Below are positions 32,716-44,349 of a stretch of DNA of 64,000 nucleotides, piece after piece. Numbering within the stretch: the first letter of the stretch is position 1; each line of letters starts with the position of its first letter. A model generated the notes under the pieces. It searched no databases, was not told the origin of the DNA, and saw only the letters and a program-made list of their open reading frames with translations. The DNA is from Siphonodentalium dalli (Eukaryota; Mollusca; Scaphopoda; Gadilida; Siphonodentaliidae), in NCBI GenBank assembly GCA_032622095.1, contig CP136064.1, positions 274,995,614 to 275,059,613 of the forward strand. The letters are read 5' to 3'. The position numbers were made by a program, and so were the translations under genes.

Positions 32716-34079
32716 TAATCGAAAAATCGGGAATACTGGGGTAGGGGAAAACGTATGAATTATTTCCACTTGGTGGATGAGGTTTGCAAATTGAGACTTG
32801 GTTCATATTATAGTATAATAGTCTGTCTGTTAATTTTTGAAAGCATAGTCCTTGCCCATCCTGTTATATTTGTTATATTTTCCTACCAAAACATACGGAT
32901 TGTTTAGAAATTTGTTTTATTTTTATCTGAACTAGCTTAACTGTTCTTTATTAGATAATTCATTCTAGAATATAAAATTTTTGACAGATATTTCAAAACG
33001 TAATTTAGCGGACGAGGGTAATACATTTAGTATAGAATTGCGACGAATTTGAGATCCATTTTATCACATAATCTAATTTTAGCAAGGAAAAACGATCTCG
33101 ACAACGGATGGGATTAAAACAAAAATGATATCGAGTCCCTTATCACAACCAAAGAGGAAGCAGACACCTTCAAGAAAAATATAGTTCGATTTTAAATGTG
33201 TCTTTACATGTTGACAAAACCGTTCAACAACCTTATCACACGGTCGTGTCTATCTCACAACCCACACTAAATAACCAACACAAATCGAATATCATAACTA
33301 TATTCTAATTAACACTATAATAAAGTTCCGGCATTGACATCGACATCAGTGGGCAAAGCTCTTACGTCACTGCGCGTGACGATAATACACGTGTGTCTTA
33401 CAAAAACAATATGAGGCCGGGTTTAGGGGCTAATTATGTGATAACATTTGTTTTAGATAGGCCGTTATATATATGCCCCAGCAGATCGCCCTTTACCATC
33501 ATTTTATAAAGTCCTAAGGTAAACCTATCAGGAAACAACGGTCCAATTTCTCCCCTCACCTGGCACCACAACCTTAGTGGTACCATATTTGTAACTCACA
33601 AATCCCCCACCACTGCCTGCTCCACAACAGACACTAACAATATAGTTTATAATAATCATTGTAAAAAATTATTGCACATATGGGTATCATTCTTGGGATA
33701 GGTTTGCAACAATCAATTATAAACCAATGTAATAAGTGAGATCACTAAGTCGCAGCCATATTGAATTCATCCAGCTCCCCTTTCCGCGGTTTAACTGCTA
33801 CAGTTGAAAGTTCTGGAGGTGCATTCCATATATGGAATTCATGAATATTCAAAAGCTCCACACATGTATATGGAATTCATCAATATTCAAAACTCCATAA
33901 ATGGAATGCGGAACGGGAGCCGGATGGATCCAATATGGTCGCGAATCAGTGACAGGACCAGCTGCGTTGTCGGTTCTATTACATTTGTTCACAATAATGA
34001 ACTGAAATCACCGATAAGGACGTCGATAAATTTCCAACTATTAACACTTTCATGACGGGAGCAGCGCTGGTGCAGCATT
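32716..34079. other. No gene seen
   Basis: Mostly unique-looking. Near 33815-33905 there are repeated ATGGAATTCATSAATATTCA words. No supported gene or RNA. Confidence 0.45.
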
Positions 34080-34260
34080 AAACACCATGTGCCAGTGCAT
34101 TCTCTTATATATACGAGTCGCCCATAGGGCATATATTAAAGAATGCTTTGGCTTACAAGATCAAGGTAAATATTGTTAGGCCAATGGATTCTCTTATACA
34201 TGCGAGGCGACATATGGGCGACTCGCATATATATAAGAGAATGCATTGGCACAGCGTTTT
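34080..34260 (+). mobile_element. Fragment of the TTAA MITE (internal hairpins only)
   Basis: Two diverged copies of the CCAATGCATTCTCTTATATA hairpin with a short spacer, lacking the TTAACCC termini. Confidence 0.8.
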
Positions 34261-34559
34261 CGCCAAAAAATCAGGACGCTCCATTGAATTTCAATGGTTA
34301 TGTAAACGAATGCCACTGGATTGCACTCATCTTTCGGGAAACTTACTCCAAATTTGAACGGCATGGGATAGGAGAAAGCATAAACTTTGAAAAGATACAC
34401 ATTGAAGTATACAACTTTACTTTTAACAGCTTCTGCATATATTGCTCTTTTGTGTATAATTTACCACTTCCCTTTTTTATGTTCATTGTCAGAGCTATGA
34501 TCTTTTTTTGTTGTAATTTGGCAGCGAAATGATCATTATTTTTTATAAAACACGACCTT

Positions 34560-34874
34560 AAAATTCTATATGGATATCATTGGAACCGGCTCATTGACCA
34601 CATTGTGATGGTTACAGATATGCCCTGTGCCAATGAATTCTCTTATATATGCGAGTCGACCATAGGTCGCCTCGCATATATAAGAGAATGCATTGGCCTA
34701 AAAAAGATCTTTTTTAACACTTTTTACCATTTTTTCTTACATTCTTTAACAATTTTATAATTTTTAATGTGTTAAGCCAATGCATTCTCTTATATATGCC
34801 AGGCGACCTATGGTCGACTCGCATATATAAGAGAATGCATTGGCTCAGGGCCGTTCTGTTGGGTAAAGGGTTAA
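34560..34874 (+). mobile_element. TTAA MITE copy lacking its left terminus
   Basis: Matches 19520-19828 (GGATATCATTGGAACCGGCT, both hairpins, TTTAACACTTTTTACC spacer) and ends with GTTGGGTAAAGGGTTAA at 34874. The left TIR is missing. Confidence 0.85.
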
Positions 34875-35515
34875 CTTCCAGTTAAGCACTAAGCTGTTTT
34901 ATAATGCAACATTAATCCACACGAACTGGAATAAAATAACCATGTGTCTCAAGTGGCTATGACAAGATTGGATGTTTTGATTTCCCCTACCCCTATACAC
35001 TGATGTTCAAATTTGGAGTCAGTTTCCGGAAAAATGAGTGAAATCATGCGACATTCGATGACATAACATATATAATGCTATTTTGCAACACTAAAGTGTT
35101 GTAGGAGTACAGTTCAAATAATGTTTTCCATTAAACACCTTAAAAACATTTGTTGTATGCCAAAAACCTTTTAGAAATGAAAAAAATACCCTAAACTTGC
35201 ATTTTTTGGAAATGAGTCAACGCTAGAAATTCATAGGGAAATAACATTATTTTCTTCAACAATTGCTTTGTGAAGTTCCTTTACAATTTGTTCAATCCAG
35301 TGTGCCGAAAAGGTTATGATACAAGCAGAGCATTCGGATATCAATTTATTGAGTTAAATATGGCATTTCCTCACGTCAGTTCTGTGTCAGAGACCATACA
35401 ATGGAACACATTCTGTTTGGGAAAATCATTGTCTTCTTAATAATAGATGCATTGAAGTTATAATGTTTTATGTATAATCTATTGATAGAACTTCTAAAAC
35501 AATGATAAAGCCCTT
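34875..35515. other. No gene seen
   Basis: AT-rich, no supported ORF or repeat. Confidence 0.5.
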
Positions 35516-36110
35516 AATTTCGCTGAACGGGTCACTCTCACCAAAAAAAGTGCTGAAGGGTACACAGGGTTTGAAAATGTGCTAAAGGGTACCCAGGGTT
35601 TGTGATCGGCACTAACAACGTTACTTAAACTGTGTTTATGAAAGTCTGGCGCCCATTAGCAGTTTGTTTTTAGTTCATTTTAATGTTCATTGTAACAGAA
35701 ACAATTATTCCCTAACAGAAATCATGGCAGATACGAAAACTAAACGTCATTTAGAACGACATTTCAAAACCTGGGTAACCTTCAGCACATTTTCAAAACC
35801 CGTGTACCCTTCAGCACTTTTTATGGCGAGAGTGACCCCTTCAGCCTTAATTTCCTCTAGTTTTAAAAACACATGTGGAATTTGGCTCATTCTCAGAAAT
35901 TGAGGCCCCGAAATCAGATAAAATCCCTTTTTTGACTGCACGTAACTCGCATTGTACTTAACAAATCTGGGAATAGTTTCTTTTCTGTAATCAGGTAAAT
36001 GAGATCTACTGATATTGGCATGCAGCTGAAAGGACTTGCACATTTCAATATTGTATATACGTCCCTGAAATCCATATATTTATGATTTGACAAAATTTCC
36101 ACAAATTTGA
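35516..36110. repeat. Imperfect inverted repeat with a 98-codon open frame
   Basis: 35521-35600 (GGGTCACTCTCACC ... AGGGTACCCAGGGTTT) is a partial inverted copy of 35755-35840. The minus-strand frame 35747-36043 runs through the second copy and contains KAEGVTLAIKSAEGYTGFEN. I recognise no domain. It may be a transposon or a fragment of an unrecognised gene. Confidence 0.4.
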
Positions 36111-36569
36111 TAAATGTTTATGTACTTATTCCTGCAAGGTAACATTCTGTTGCAATTAGTTCTGGATTTGGTATTTTTTCTCCAAAATGCACTGAACTTA
36201 ATACCATCCAGGTCGACACGCTTTGCCAACCGGTACCATATATAACCCGGGGGTTACTTCATTACTCTGCAGAATGAGGTTCACAGAGGGTGAAGTTAAT
36301 TGATTATGCATTGTGTCGTCAGCCAATTTGGGGAATAAATATAAACTAAACTAAAACAGAAAAATATACCACAGAGACTGTTGATCATTCACGCATTCGA
36401 TCGTCGTCTAGAACAAATAGCAGGAATCCCATTACTGTCAAGAAGTATTACGTTGGTTCCAGCTAATCAATAATGAAACGGTCTGTCAACAGTTATATTG
36501 TTCAGATACAAAACAAATGAGTTATCAACACCTCAACATGTTGAGGTTTAACAGTATACTTCTCTGACG
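36111..36569. other. No gene; region 3' of the K+ channel gene
   Basis: Sequence between the unrecognised inverted repeat and the CRE-bearing tandem repeat. If the channel mRNA is not spliced further, its 3' UTR would lie here. No clear feature. Confidence 0.4.
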
Positions 36570-36955
36570 ACGCGATGAACGTGTAATGGTGGTGAGGTTA
36601 TGTGACGTCACGTACGTGTAATGGTGGTGAGGTTATGTGACGTCATATACGTGTGATTGGTGTGAGGTTCAGTGACGTCATGTATGTGTAATGTTGGTGA
36701 GGTTATGTGACGTCATATGCATACAATGGTGGTGAAGTTGTGATGCCAGGTACGTGTAATGGTGGCGATATTCTGTGACGTCATGTATGTACAATGTGGC
36801 GATGTTATGTAACGTCATGTGTGTAATGGTGGTGATGTTATGTGACGTCATGTATGTGTAATTGTGGTGATGTTCTGTGACGTCATATAGTTGTAATGGT
36901 GGTGAGGTTCTGTGACGTCATGTACGTGCAATGGTGGTGAGGTTCTGTGACTTAT
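36570..36955. repeat. 35-bp tandem repeat carrying eight TGACGTCA (CRE) sites
   Basis: About eleven units with GTGTAATGGTGGTGAGGTT followed by TGACGTCA. Perfect palindromic TGACGTCA sites start at 36603, 36638, 36673, 36708, 36776, 36843, 36878 and 36913, mostly 35 bp apart. Degraded versions lie near 36741, 36810 and 36945. TGACGTCA is the consensus site of CREB/ATF bZIP factors. The K+ channel ORF ends inside the last site. Confidence 0.9.
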
Positions 36956-37850
36956 TTGTCTTCTGCGGTGACTCCTGAATCGAATGTAGACCACACGATG
37001 CAGTTTTTCTCGCCACTTTAGCTTTTGACATTTCCCTCAGTAGTTTCGTCTTAAGAACGACATGTGAGTGCATTGTGCTGTTTTTGTGGAATGAGTACCT
37101 CTCGCTGAATTTATCTGCAATCATGGCGATCGGCATTGACAACACCAATAAACCACAAACAGCACACAATCCAGCGAAGATTCTGCCTCCAATAGTTTTT
37201 GGCACGACGTCACCATATCCCACTGTTGTCATGGTTAAACACGACCACCATAGTCCTTCGAACGCGTCTTCGAACGCATGCGCATTGGTTATCTCCATTT
37301 CATACTCGATCATTGCGAACATTAGAAGAACGATGCCAAGGGATGCGAACAATAGTTTCAGTTCATTGGCGCTTGCCTTGACTGATAATAACAGGATTTT
37401 CAATCCTTTGAATTGATTCGCTAATCTGAAGAAGCGTAGGATTCTGAGAACTTCCATTGCTTTCAGAATCGCATAGACGGTTAAATACGTGTTATCCATA
37501 AATTTCGAAACAAATCTTGACATTGCAAAAGAAGCCCAGAATCCTGGAATTATCACTAAATCTAGCGCATTCAGAAAGTTTATAATGAACTCTTTTTTGG
37601 ATGGGCTCACAAAGAATCTTAAATAAAAATCGATTGTGAATATTATTTGGAGCACGCGGTAAATCGAGGTTGCAGTAGGGTGTTGTGTAGTTGTAAAGTA
37701 CATTTCTATTTTCGGATTAGTGAAGTTCATATATGATTTAATCAGTGCCATTTGTTTTTTGTTGACTGGCACACGGAATTCCTCAACAGTTTCACAGCAG
37801 AACAAGGCAAACGATAGAGCGAGTAGCAGTAGGTAAATGATGGACCATAT
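36918..37850 (-). CDS. Voltage-gated K+ channel (Shaw/Kv3-like), exon 2: S1-S6 and C-terminus
   Basis: Encodes the membrane part of a Kv alpha subunit, expected to form a tetrameric K+ pore in the plasma membrane. The exon begins after TAATTTCAG at 37851; the first codons IWSIIYLLLLALSF start S1 and follow FALFCCETVEEF. S2 is IIFTIDFYLRFF, S3 LNALDLVIIPGFW, S4 AILKAMEVLRILRFFRLAN, then S5, the pore helix WWSCLTM, the filter TVGYGD (residues about 355-360 of the joined protein) and S6 ending SMPIAMIADKF. Compared with Shaker, S4 charge 1 is Lys, charge 2 is Glu279, charges 3-5 are Arg and charge 6 is Asn; the S6 PVP is PIA. There is an extracellular NFT sequon. The C-terminus is short and its last ten residues come from the 35-bp repeat. 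It is joined in phase 0 to the T1 exon at 50327-50764. Confidence 0.93.
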   Translation of the reverse strand: MWSIIYLLLLALSFALFCCETVEEFRVPVNKKQMALIKSYMNFTNPKIEMYFTTTQHPTATSIYRVLQIIFTIDFYLRFFVSPSKKEFIINFLNALDLVIIPGFWASFAMSRFVSKFMDNTYLTVYAILKAMEVLRILRFFRLANQFKGLKILLLSVKASANELKLLFASLGIVLLMFAMIEYEMEITNAHAFEDAFEGLWWSCLTMTTVGYGDVVPKTIGGRIFAGLCAVCGLLVLSMPIAMIADKFSERYSFHKNSTMHSHVVLKTKLLREMSKAKVARKTASCGLHSIQESPQKTNKSQNLTTIART

Positions 37851-38749
37851 CTGAAATTAGACAAATATACCATAATGACATAGTGTGTTTTAAATGTGTG
37901 CTATCTTAATGAGTTAAAAGAATTTTAATATGCCGACCGACATTATACAAAGATTTGGCTAATTTGTCAATTTTGAGATAAGAAACCTACATTGTTTTGT
38001 CATTTCGAAGAATAATTCTCGTTACGTTTGAATACGCAGTTGCAGTACATGTGACGAGGTGGCGGATGCATGGAACACTGAGGGTGATTTGTCAGTAAGA
38101 TATATACATAAAATATTGTTCCTGATTAGATATGCATCTATGTTTTCTCAATCACATGGTAATGTTCTCAAACAAAAAGTGTTACAAATTTTAGTTTAGT
38201 ATCGACTGGATTTAAATTAACAAAACTACACGGAAATAGTGTAAAAATATTAGCTGAGAAAGCCGTCTATAATGAAAGAAATAAATAATGGAAGATTAAA
38301 CATATTTTCATATTAGTATTTTTTATTAGTGCTTAATGGGATGTAGCTATGAAATTGTTTTTTTTTTATTTCACTGATATCAATTGATTTATTCTTACAA
38401 ACCAGTCGATTGAGTCGAAGCTATAAAGTAAATTTGCCAAATTACATGGCCTATAGCGATGAGTACAACGAAATCAAAATTCATCTTGACCCTAATTAGT
38501 GTGGGAGACATTGAATCGAACCCCAGACAAAAGGCGGAATAAAGGTGTCCATGCGGCTAATGTCAGATATGACATGGAACCCACAATGACTATGTTGTGT
38601 TGACTGTAGTATATGGTATTCCATATGTCTGGAAATGAATCTGGGGAAGTATAGCAACCTACACCGAAAGAGCATCTCGTGGATATGCTGTAGATGCGAA
38701 ATACCAAACGTGGAAGGTTCACCTTCCACTCATACGCAGGGTCCGCGCT

Positions 38750-39255
38750 GGACCAAAATTTACTTTTGCCAAATTATTTGCCAAATGAAATATTTTTTGC
38801 CCAATTCTTTTAGAATTTGCCAAATGTTCCCTGATAGTATAATAACATCGAGTCTTATTTTGTGGTTTATTACACAATAAACCAATCACCGAACATTAAA
38901 ATTGTAGAAGGATTGCTTCGTCAAAAGGGCACATTACAAGAGGATTAGCTATGTAAACACCACAACCACCACCACCACACTAAACACGGGTAATCCCTTC
39001 ACCCATCGATACTAATGCTATCAGATTAACTGCATCTTTATAAAGGTGTTAACTTTGCCAAGACCTTATAAAACACCACTATGATTGTGAGTTTCCTGAA
39101 ATGAATGGTATTGATTGACCAATATTTTTCAACTTTCTTGAGGAATTAAAAAGTGACTTGCCAAAACGTTTGCCAAATGAAAATATTTTTTGCCAAATGT
39201 GAATTATTTTTGCCATTGGCAAATTTGGCAAGTGGCAGCGCGAACCCTGCTCATA
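38750..39255. repeat. Dispersed repeat with TTTGCCAAAT words
   Basis: Both ends (38756-38830 and 39155-39250) contain repeated TTTGCCAAATGAAAATATTT-like sequence and GGACCAAAATTTAC or GCAGCGCGAACCCTG borders. It looks like a small transposon or a duplicated segment. Class not determined. Confidence 0.45.
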
Positions 39256-39431
39256 CGACACTGATACCAACATTTATGAACACATACAACTAGACCATCG
39301 ACTCAGTATCATCAGAATCCAATTTCGACCCCACCCGGACCACGAGATATGTAGACAAACCATCCCTCGTATCACCACTAGCTCCTCATCTGAGAATGGC
39401 GTATACAAACTACAACCAAAGAGACACACGA

Positions 39432-40400
39432 GGGGACATGACAATCTGCGGGATGGGATGGGATATGGGACAAAACGACAATCTGCGGGACAAAATTTCA
39501 AATTGCGTGGGACGGCCGGTATCTCGAGGAATACAGGGCGTAGGGGGCTCATTTTGGTGTCTAACGAAAGGCCCACATTCGCCCTATCCACGCCCCTATC
39601 CCACCACTGACCGGACACCAGAAGTTGCATTATTTGATCGACAACTGACCTAACATGGGGTGGAATTTGGGATAGCATGACAATCTGCGGGACGGGATTT
39701 TCAAATTGCGTGGGACGGCCGATATCTCGAGGAATACAGCGCGTAGAGGGCTCCTTTTGGTGTCTCACGAAAGGTCCACATTCGCTCTATCCACACATAT
39801 TAACCCCGTCACTGACCGGACACCGGAAGTTACATTATTCGGTCGACAACTGACCTAACATAAAATGCCACAAACACGAAAAACTGCGTTCGACATTAAT
39901 GTTTAGAATTTAGATTTCTCGATGAATACGCTAGCAAACAACAAGTTTTGGGTATCAAATAACGCAGTGGAATACTGTGCATTCGTTTTTAGCTACAATA
40001 TGGCTGTTTTAGTGTGAATATTGTAATGGCGAACACGCAAACACGCGCCGATAAAACAGCTAAAAATAGACTCGATGTTTACAATTACAGGATCGATTTC
40101 AGCTGGTATATTCAATATAATGGGACGTATGGTATATCAAAATGTAGGATTAGACACAGGGAATGTATTATTTTAAATGGGTCCCACCAGGCGGTGAAAT
40201 TGTTGCAGAAATTCGCTCCAAGATATTCTCACTTATTTTTATTTCAGTTGTGACTAAAAGCCCAGATGCCGGAGCCCAGCGACTAAAAGCCAAGTTACAA
40301 AATAGATCAACTGGTTTGAACGAATGAATATGTCAATGGTAAGACTATTCAAAAGAATATTCAAATCAAATAGTGTTTATAGACTTAAAAACTTATGTGT
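39432..40400 (+). repeat. Foldback element, left unique arm
   Basis: Contains two direct sub-repeats of about 210-220 bp (39445-39660 and 39680-39860), each with GGGACGGCCGRTATCTCGAG and CACTGACCGGACACC, followed by a 75-codon ORF. The whole arm is matched in reverse by 44350-45333 at roughly 93-95% by eye. Confidence 0.88.
40026..40253 (+). CDS. Small ORF in foldback left arm, unknown function
   Basis: A 75-aa frame beginning MANTQTRADKTAKNRLDVYN and ending LLQKFAPRYSHLFLFQL. The reverse arm encodes a 75-aa counterpart (44509-44736) with a middle segment that differs (RECIILNGSHQ against RECIFSKWVQQ). It is strongly basic with no known domain. It could be a small protein of the element or just a chance frame inside a duplicated arm. 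Confidence 0.35.
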   Translation: MANTQTRADKTAKNRLDVYNYRIDFSWYIQYNGTYGISKCRIRHRECIILNGSHQAVKLLQKFAPRYSHLFLFQL

Positions 40401-42100
40401 CCGCCATTCATATGCGGTGGAGGTTCTCATATTATCTGCCAGTCATACGCGGGGGAGGTTCTCATATGAACATATTATCTGCCGGTCATACGCGGTGGAG
40501 GTTCATATTATCCGCCGGTCATACGCGACGGAAGTTCTCATTGTATCCTCCGGTCATACGCGGGGGAGGTTCTGATATGAACATATTATCTGCCGGTCAT
40601 ATGCGGTGGAGGTTCATATTGTCCACCGGTCATACGCGAGGGAGGTTCTCATATTATCCTCTGGTCATACGTTGGGGAGGTCCTCATATGAACATATTAT
40701 CCGCCGGTCTTATCCTCCCTCGGGTGTGACCGGTGGATAATATGAGAACCTCCCTCGCATATGACCGGCAGATAATATGTTCATATGAGAACCTCCACCG
40801 CATATGACCGGTGGATAATATGAACCTCCACCGCGTATGACCGGCAGATAATATGTTCATATCAGAACCTCCCCCACCTATGACCGAAGGATAATATGAG
40901 AACTTCCCTCGCGGATAATATGAACCTCCACCGCGTATGACCGGCGGATACTATGTTCATATGAGAACCTCCACCACGTATGACCAGCGGATAATATGTT
41001 CATATGAGAACCTCCACTGCGTATGACCGGCGGATAATATGTTCATATGAGAACCTCCCCTACATATGACCGGTGGATAATATGAACCTCCACCGTGTAT
41101 GACCGGCGGATAATATGTTCATATCAGAACCTCCCCCACATATGACCGAAGGATAATATGAGAACCTCCCTCGCGTATGATCGGCGGATAATATGAACCT
41201 CCACTGCGTATGACCGGCGGATAATATGTTCATATGAGAACCTCCCTTACATATGACCGGTGGATAATATGAACCTCCACCGTGTATGACCGGCCGATAA
41301 TATGTTCATATCAGAACCTCCCCCACATATGACCGAAGGATAATATGAGAACTTCCCTCGCGTATGATCGGCGGATAATATGAACCTCCACCGTGTATGA
41401 CCGGCGGATAATATGTTCATATGAGAACCTCCCCAACGTATGACCGGAGGATAATATGAGAACCTCCCTCGCGTATGACCGGTGGATACTATGAGAACCT
41501 CCCTCGCGCATGACCGGCGGATAATATGAACCTCCACCGCGTATGACCGGCGGATAATATGTTCATATCAGAACCTCCCCCACATATGATCGGAGGATAA
41601 TATGAGAACTTCCCTTGCGTATGACCGGCGGATAATATGAACCTCCACCGCGTATGACCGGTGGATAATATGTTCATATGAGAACCTCCACCGTGTATGA
41701 CCGGTGGATAATATGAACCTCCACCGCGTATGACCGGCGAATAATATGTTCATATCAGAACCTCCCCCATGTATGACCGGAGGATAATATGAGAACCTCC
41801 CTCGCATATGACCGGTGGATAACATGAACCTCCACCGCGTATGACCAGCGAATAATATGTTCATATCAGAACCTCCCCCACGTATGACCGGAGGATAATA
41901 TGAGAACCTCCCTCACGTATAACCGGTGGATAATATGAGAACCTCCCTCGCGTATGACTGGCAGTTAATATGTTCATATGAGAACCTCCCCATCGTATGA
42001 CCGGAGGATAATATGAGAACCTCCCTCGCGTATGACCGGTGGATAATATGAACATCCACCGCATATGACCGGCAGATAATATGTTCATATCAGAACCTCC
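40401..42100. repeat. Foldback tandem repeats, left part and first right part
   Basis: Units of about 33-41 bp with the core ACCGGYGGATAATATG and GAACCTCCACCGCGTATG. Orientation switches at about 40722: left of it GGAGGTTC, right of it GAACCTCC. The left portion is about 320 bp and the right portion much longer, so the two sides have expanded unequally. Confidence 0.9.
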
Positions 42101-43201
42101 ACCAACTTGACAGAAAAATAATTGAAATTATCTATAAAACGTATATACTACCCCTATTTGATTACTCAGACGTAGTGTGGGACATCGCACCGCAATATCT
42201 CCTGGATAAGCTCGATCGACTACACATTGAAGCTGGGCGGATTGTCAGTGGCATCACTCGCTCTGCATCTAATAACACAGTTCTGCAGGAAGTGGGGTGG
42301 CCTTCTCTCGATAGAAGGCGACAGATACACAAACTGCAACTAGTCTATAAAATAGTAAACGAACAAGCCCCATCTTATCTAGCATCTACACTTCCCCCTA
42401 GGGTGAACGAGGTGTCGGGTTACAACTTGAGGCGACCCGGCAAATTTTATTCATATTTCTGTAATACAGAACATTACAAAAAGTCTTTTTTCCCGTCGGC
42501 AACCACTGAGTGGAATAAACTTCCCAAAATAATCACTGACGTTGGCCAATTCTCTATATTTAAAACTAATTTGCAACTATTGGACCCCTCACCTGCCCCT
42601 CCTTTGTACTTCTACACAGGACAACGAAAAAACAGTATCCTACACTGTCGCATCCGAAATAGATGTAGTGAACTCCGCTCTGATATGTTTAATAATTATA
42701 TCTCCGACAGCCCTGTGTGCTTCTGTGGAAACCCATCCGAAGACGCCTTTCATTATTTCTTTAGTTGCCCCTTGTATCAATCTGAGCGAGCCGTCCTCGC
42801 TGATAAATTGACCCGCGAGAGCCTTCAAATTCTCGACATTAACGAAGTTCTGTTCGGAATACCATATATCTCGTTCAAAAGTAATAAGAAACTGTTCGAT
42901 ATAATTCAGCAATATATTGTAGCAACAAAGCGTTTCGATAACTGAATTTAAAACAAAATATATCCTCAAGGAAGGACTTCAAATTGCCTTAGTATATACA
43001 CCGGTAAATATATGAACTACGCAGTTTAGTAATCTACTGGCTTCCCACTTATGGACCTACTCCCCCACTCAATCACCAGTTCTCTGTAATTTTGATCTAC
43101 CGTATGTACTGTCTTCCAGAGTAGCTGACCACCACTTGATTAACATATGTATATATATGTGTATATGTATATGTACGAGGGTGTGTAAGTGTATATCTAT
43201 A

Positions 43202-43288
<87 letters not shown>

Positions 43289-43638
43289 GTATATGTATGT
43301 GTGTGTGTATATGTATATTTATTTAATATGAAGAAAATACCCCTTTGACAAAACCCTGCTCCAACATCAGTTAAGACGAACGAAAAATCACATAAACCCC
43401 ACCAAATGTTATAGCTATCAAATCATCCATAACCCATATATAGCAATATGCTCTGGAAGGCACTACACCAATCACCATAAAATCACAAAATCTTGCATGT
43501 AAATATGTTCAGCTGTCATCTTGTAAACATTTTGTATCTAAATCGATTGTATTGGGAGAGGGGCTTCATAAGTTGAAAAAACTTGTGCCCCGATCCCTTT
43601 TGTATTATATGCAAATAAAATACGTTTCAAGTCAAGTC
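42101..43638 (+). mobile_element. 5'-truncated LINE inserted in the foldback repeats
   Basis: Flanked by AACCTCC at 42094-42100 and 43639-43645. It has the C-terminal part of ORF2, about 680 bp of 3' UTR including a (TA)n run and TGTATG/TGTGTA microsatellite at 43200-43320, an AAATAAAATACG signal and a short CAAGT-repeat tail. The uninterrupted sequence exists at about 44199-44245, confirming the ends. Confidence 0.88.
42103..42945 (+). pseudogene. LINE ORF2 C-terminal fragment
   Basis: Open from 42103 with QLDRKIIEIIYKTYILPL to FDYSDVVWDIAP, a region downstream of the RT catalytic box, then LDRLHIEAGRIVSG, WNKLPKIITDVGQF and a terminal zinc-binding motif CFCGNPSEDAFHYFFSCPLY. The fragment keeps about 280 codons without a stop, so the insertion is fairly young. 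Truncation at the 5' end is usual for LINEs, and the catalytic residues are absent. Confidence 0.85.
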
Positions 43639-44349
43639 AACCTCCCCCGCGTATGACTGGAGGATAATAAGAAAACTTCCCTCGCGTATGACCGGCGGAT
43701 AATATGAACCTCCACCGCGTATGACCGGCGGATAATATGTTCATATGAGAACCTCCCCCATGTATGACCGGAGGATAATATGAGAACCTCCCTCGCATAT
43801 GACCGGTGGATAACATGAACCTCCACCGCGTATGACCAGCGAATAATATGTTCATATCAGAACCTCCCCCACGTATGACCGGAGGATAATATGAGAACCT
43901 CCCTCGCGTATGACCGGCGGATAATATGAACCTCCACCGCGTATGACCGGCAGATAATATGTTCATATGAGAACCTCCCCTATGTATGACCGGATGATAA
44001 TATGAGAACCTCCCTCACGTATAACCGGTGGATAATATGAGAACCTCCCTCGCGTATGACCGGCAGTTAATATGTTCATATGAGAACCTCCCCATCGTAT
44101 GACCGGAGGATAATATGAGAACCTCCCTCGCGTATGACCGGTGGATAATATGAACCTCCACCGCATATGACCGGCAGATAATATGTTCATATCAGAACCT
44201 CCCCCGCGTATGACTGGAGGATAATAAGAAAACTTCCCTCGCGTATGACCGGCGGATAATATGAACCTCCACCATGTATGACCGGCAGATAATATGTTTA
44301 TATGAGAACCGCGTATTACTGGGAGATAATATGAGAACTTCACCGCATA
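43639..44349. repeat. Foldback tandem repeats, distal right part
   Basis: Continuation of the array after the LINE with the same GAACCTCC orientation. About 43755-43890 matches 41770-41900, so the array has a higher-order duplication. Confidence 0.88.

Noticed and set aside
43200-43320. (TA)n and TGTATG runs as a separate locus
   Set aside because: They lie within the 3' UTR of the LINE at 42101-43638, flanked by its target duplication.
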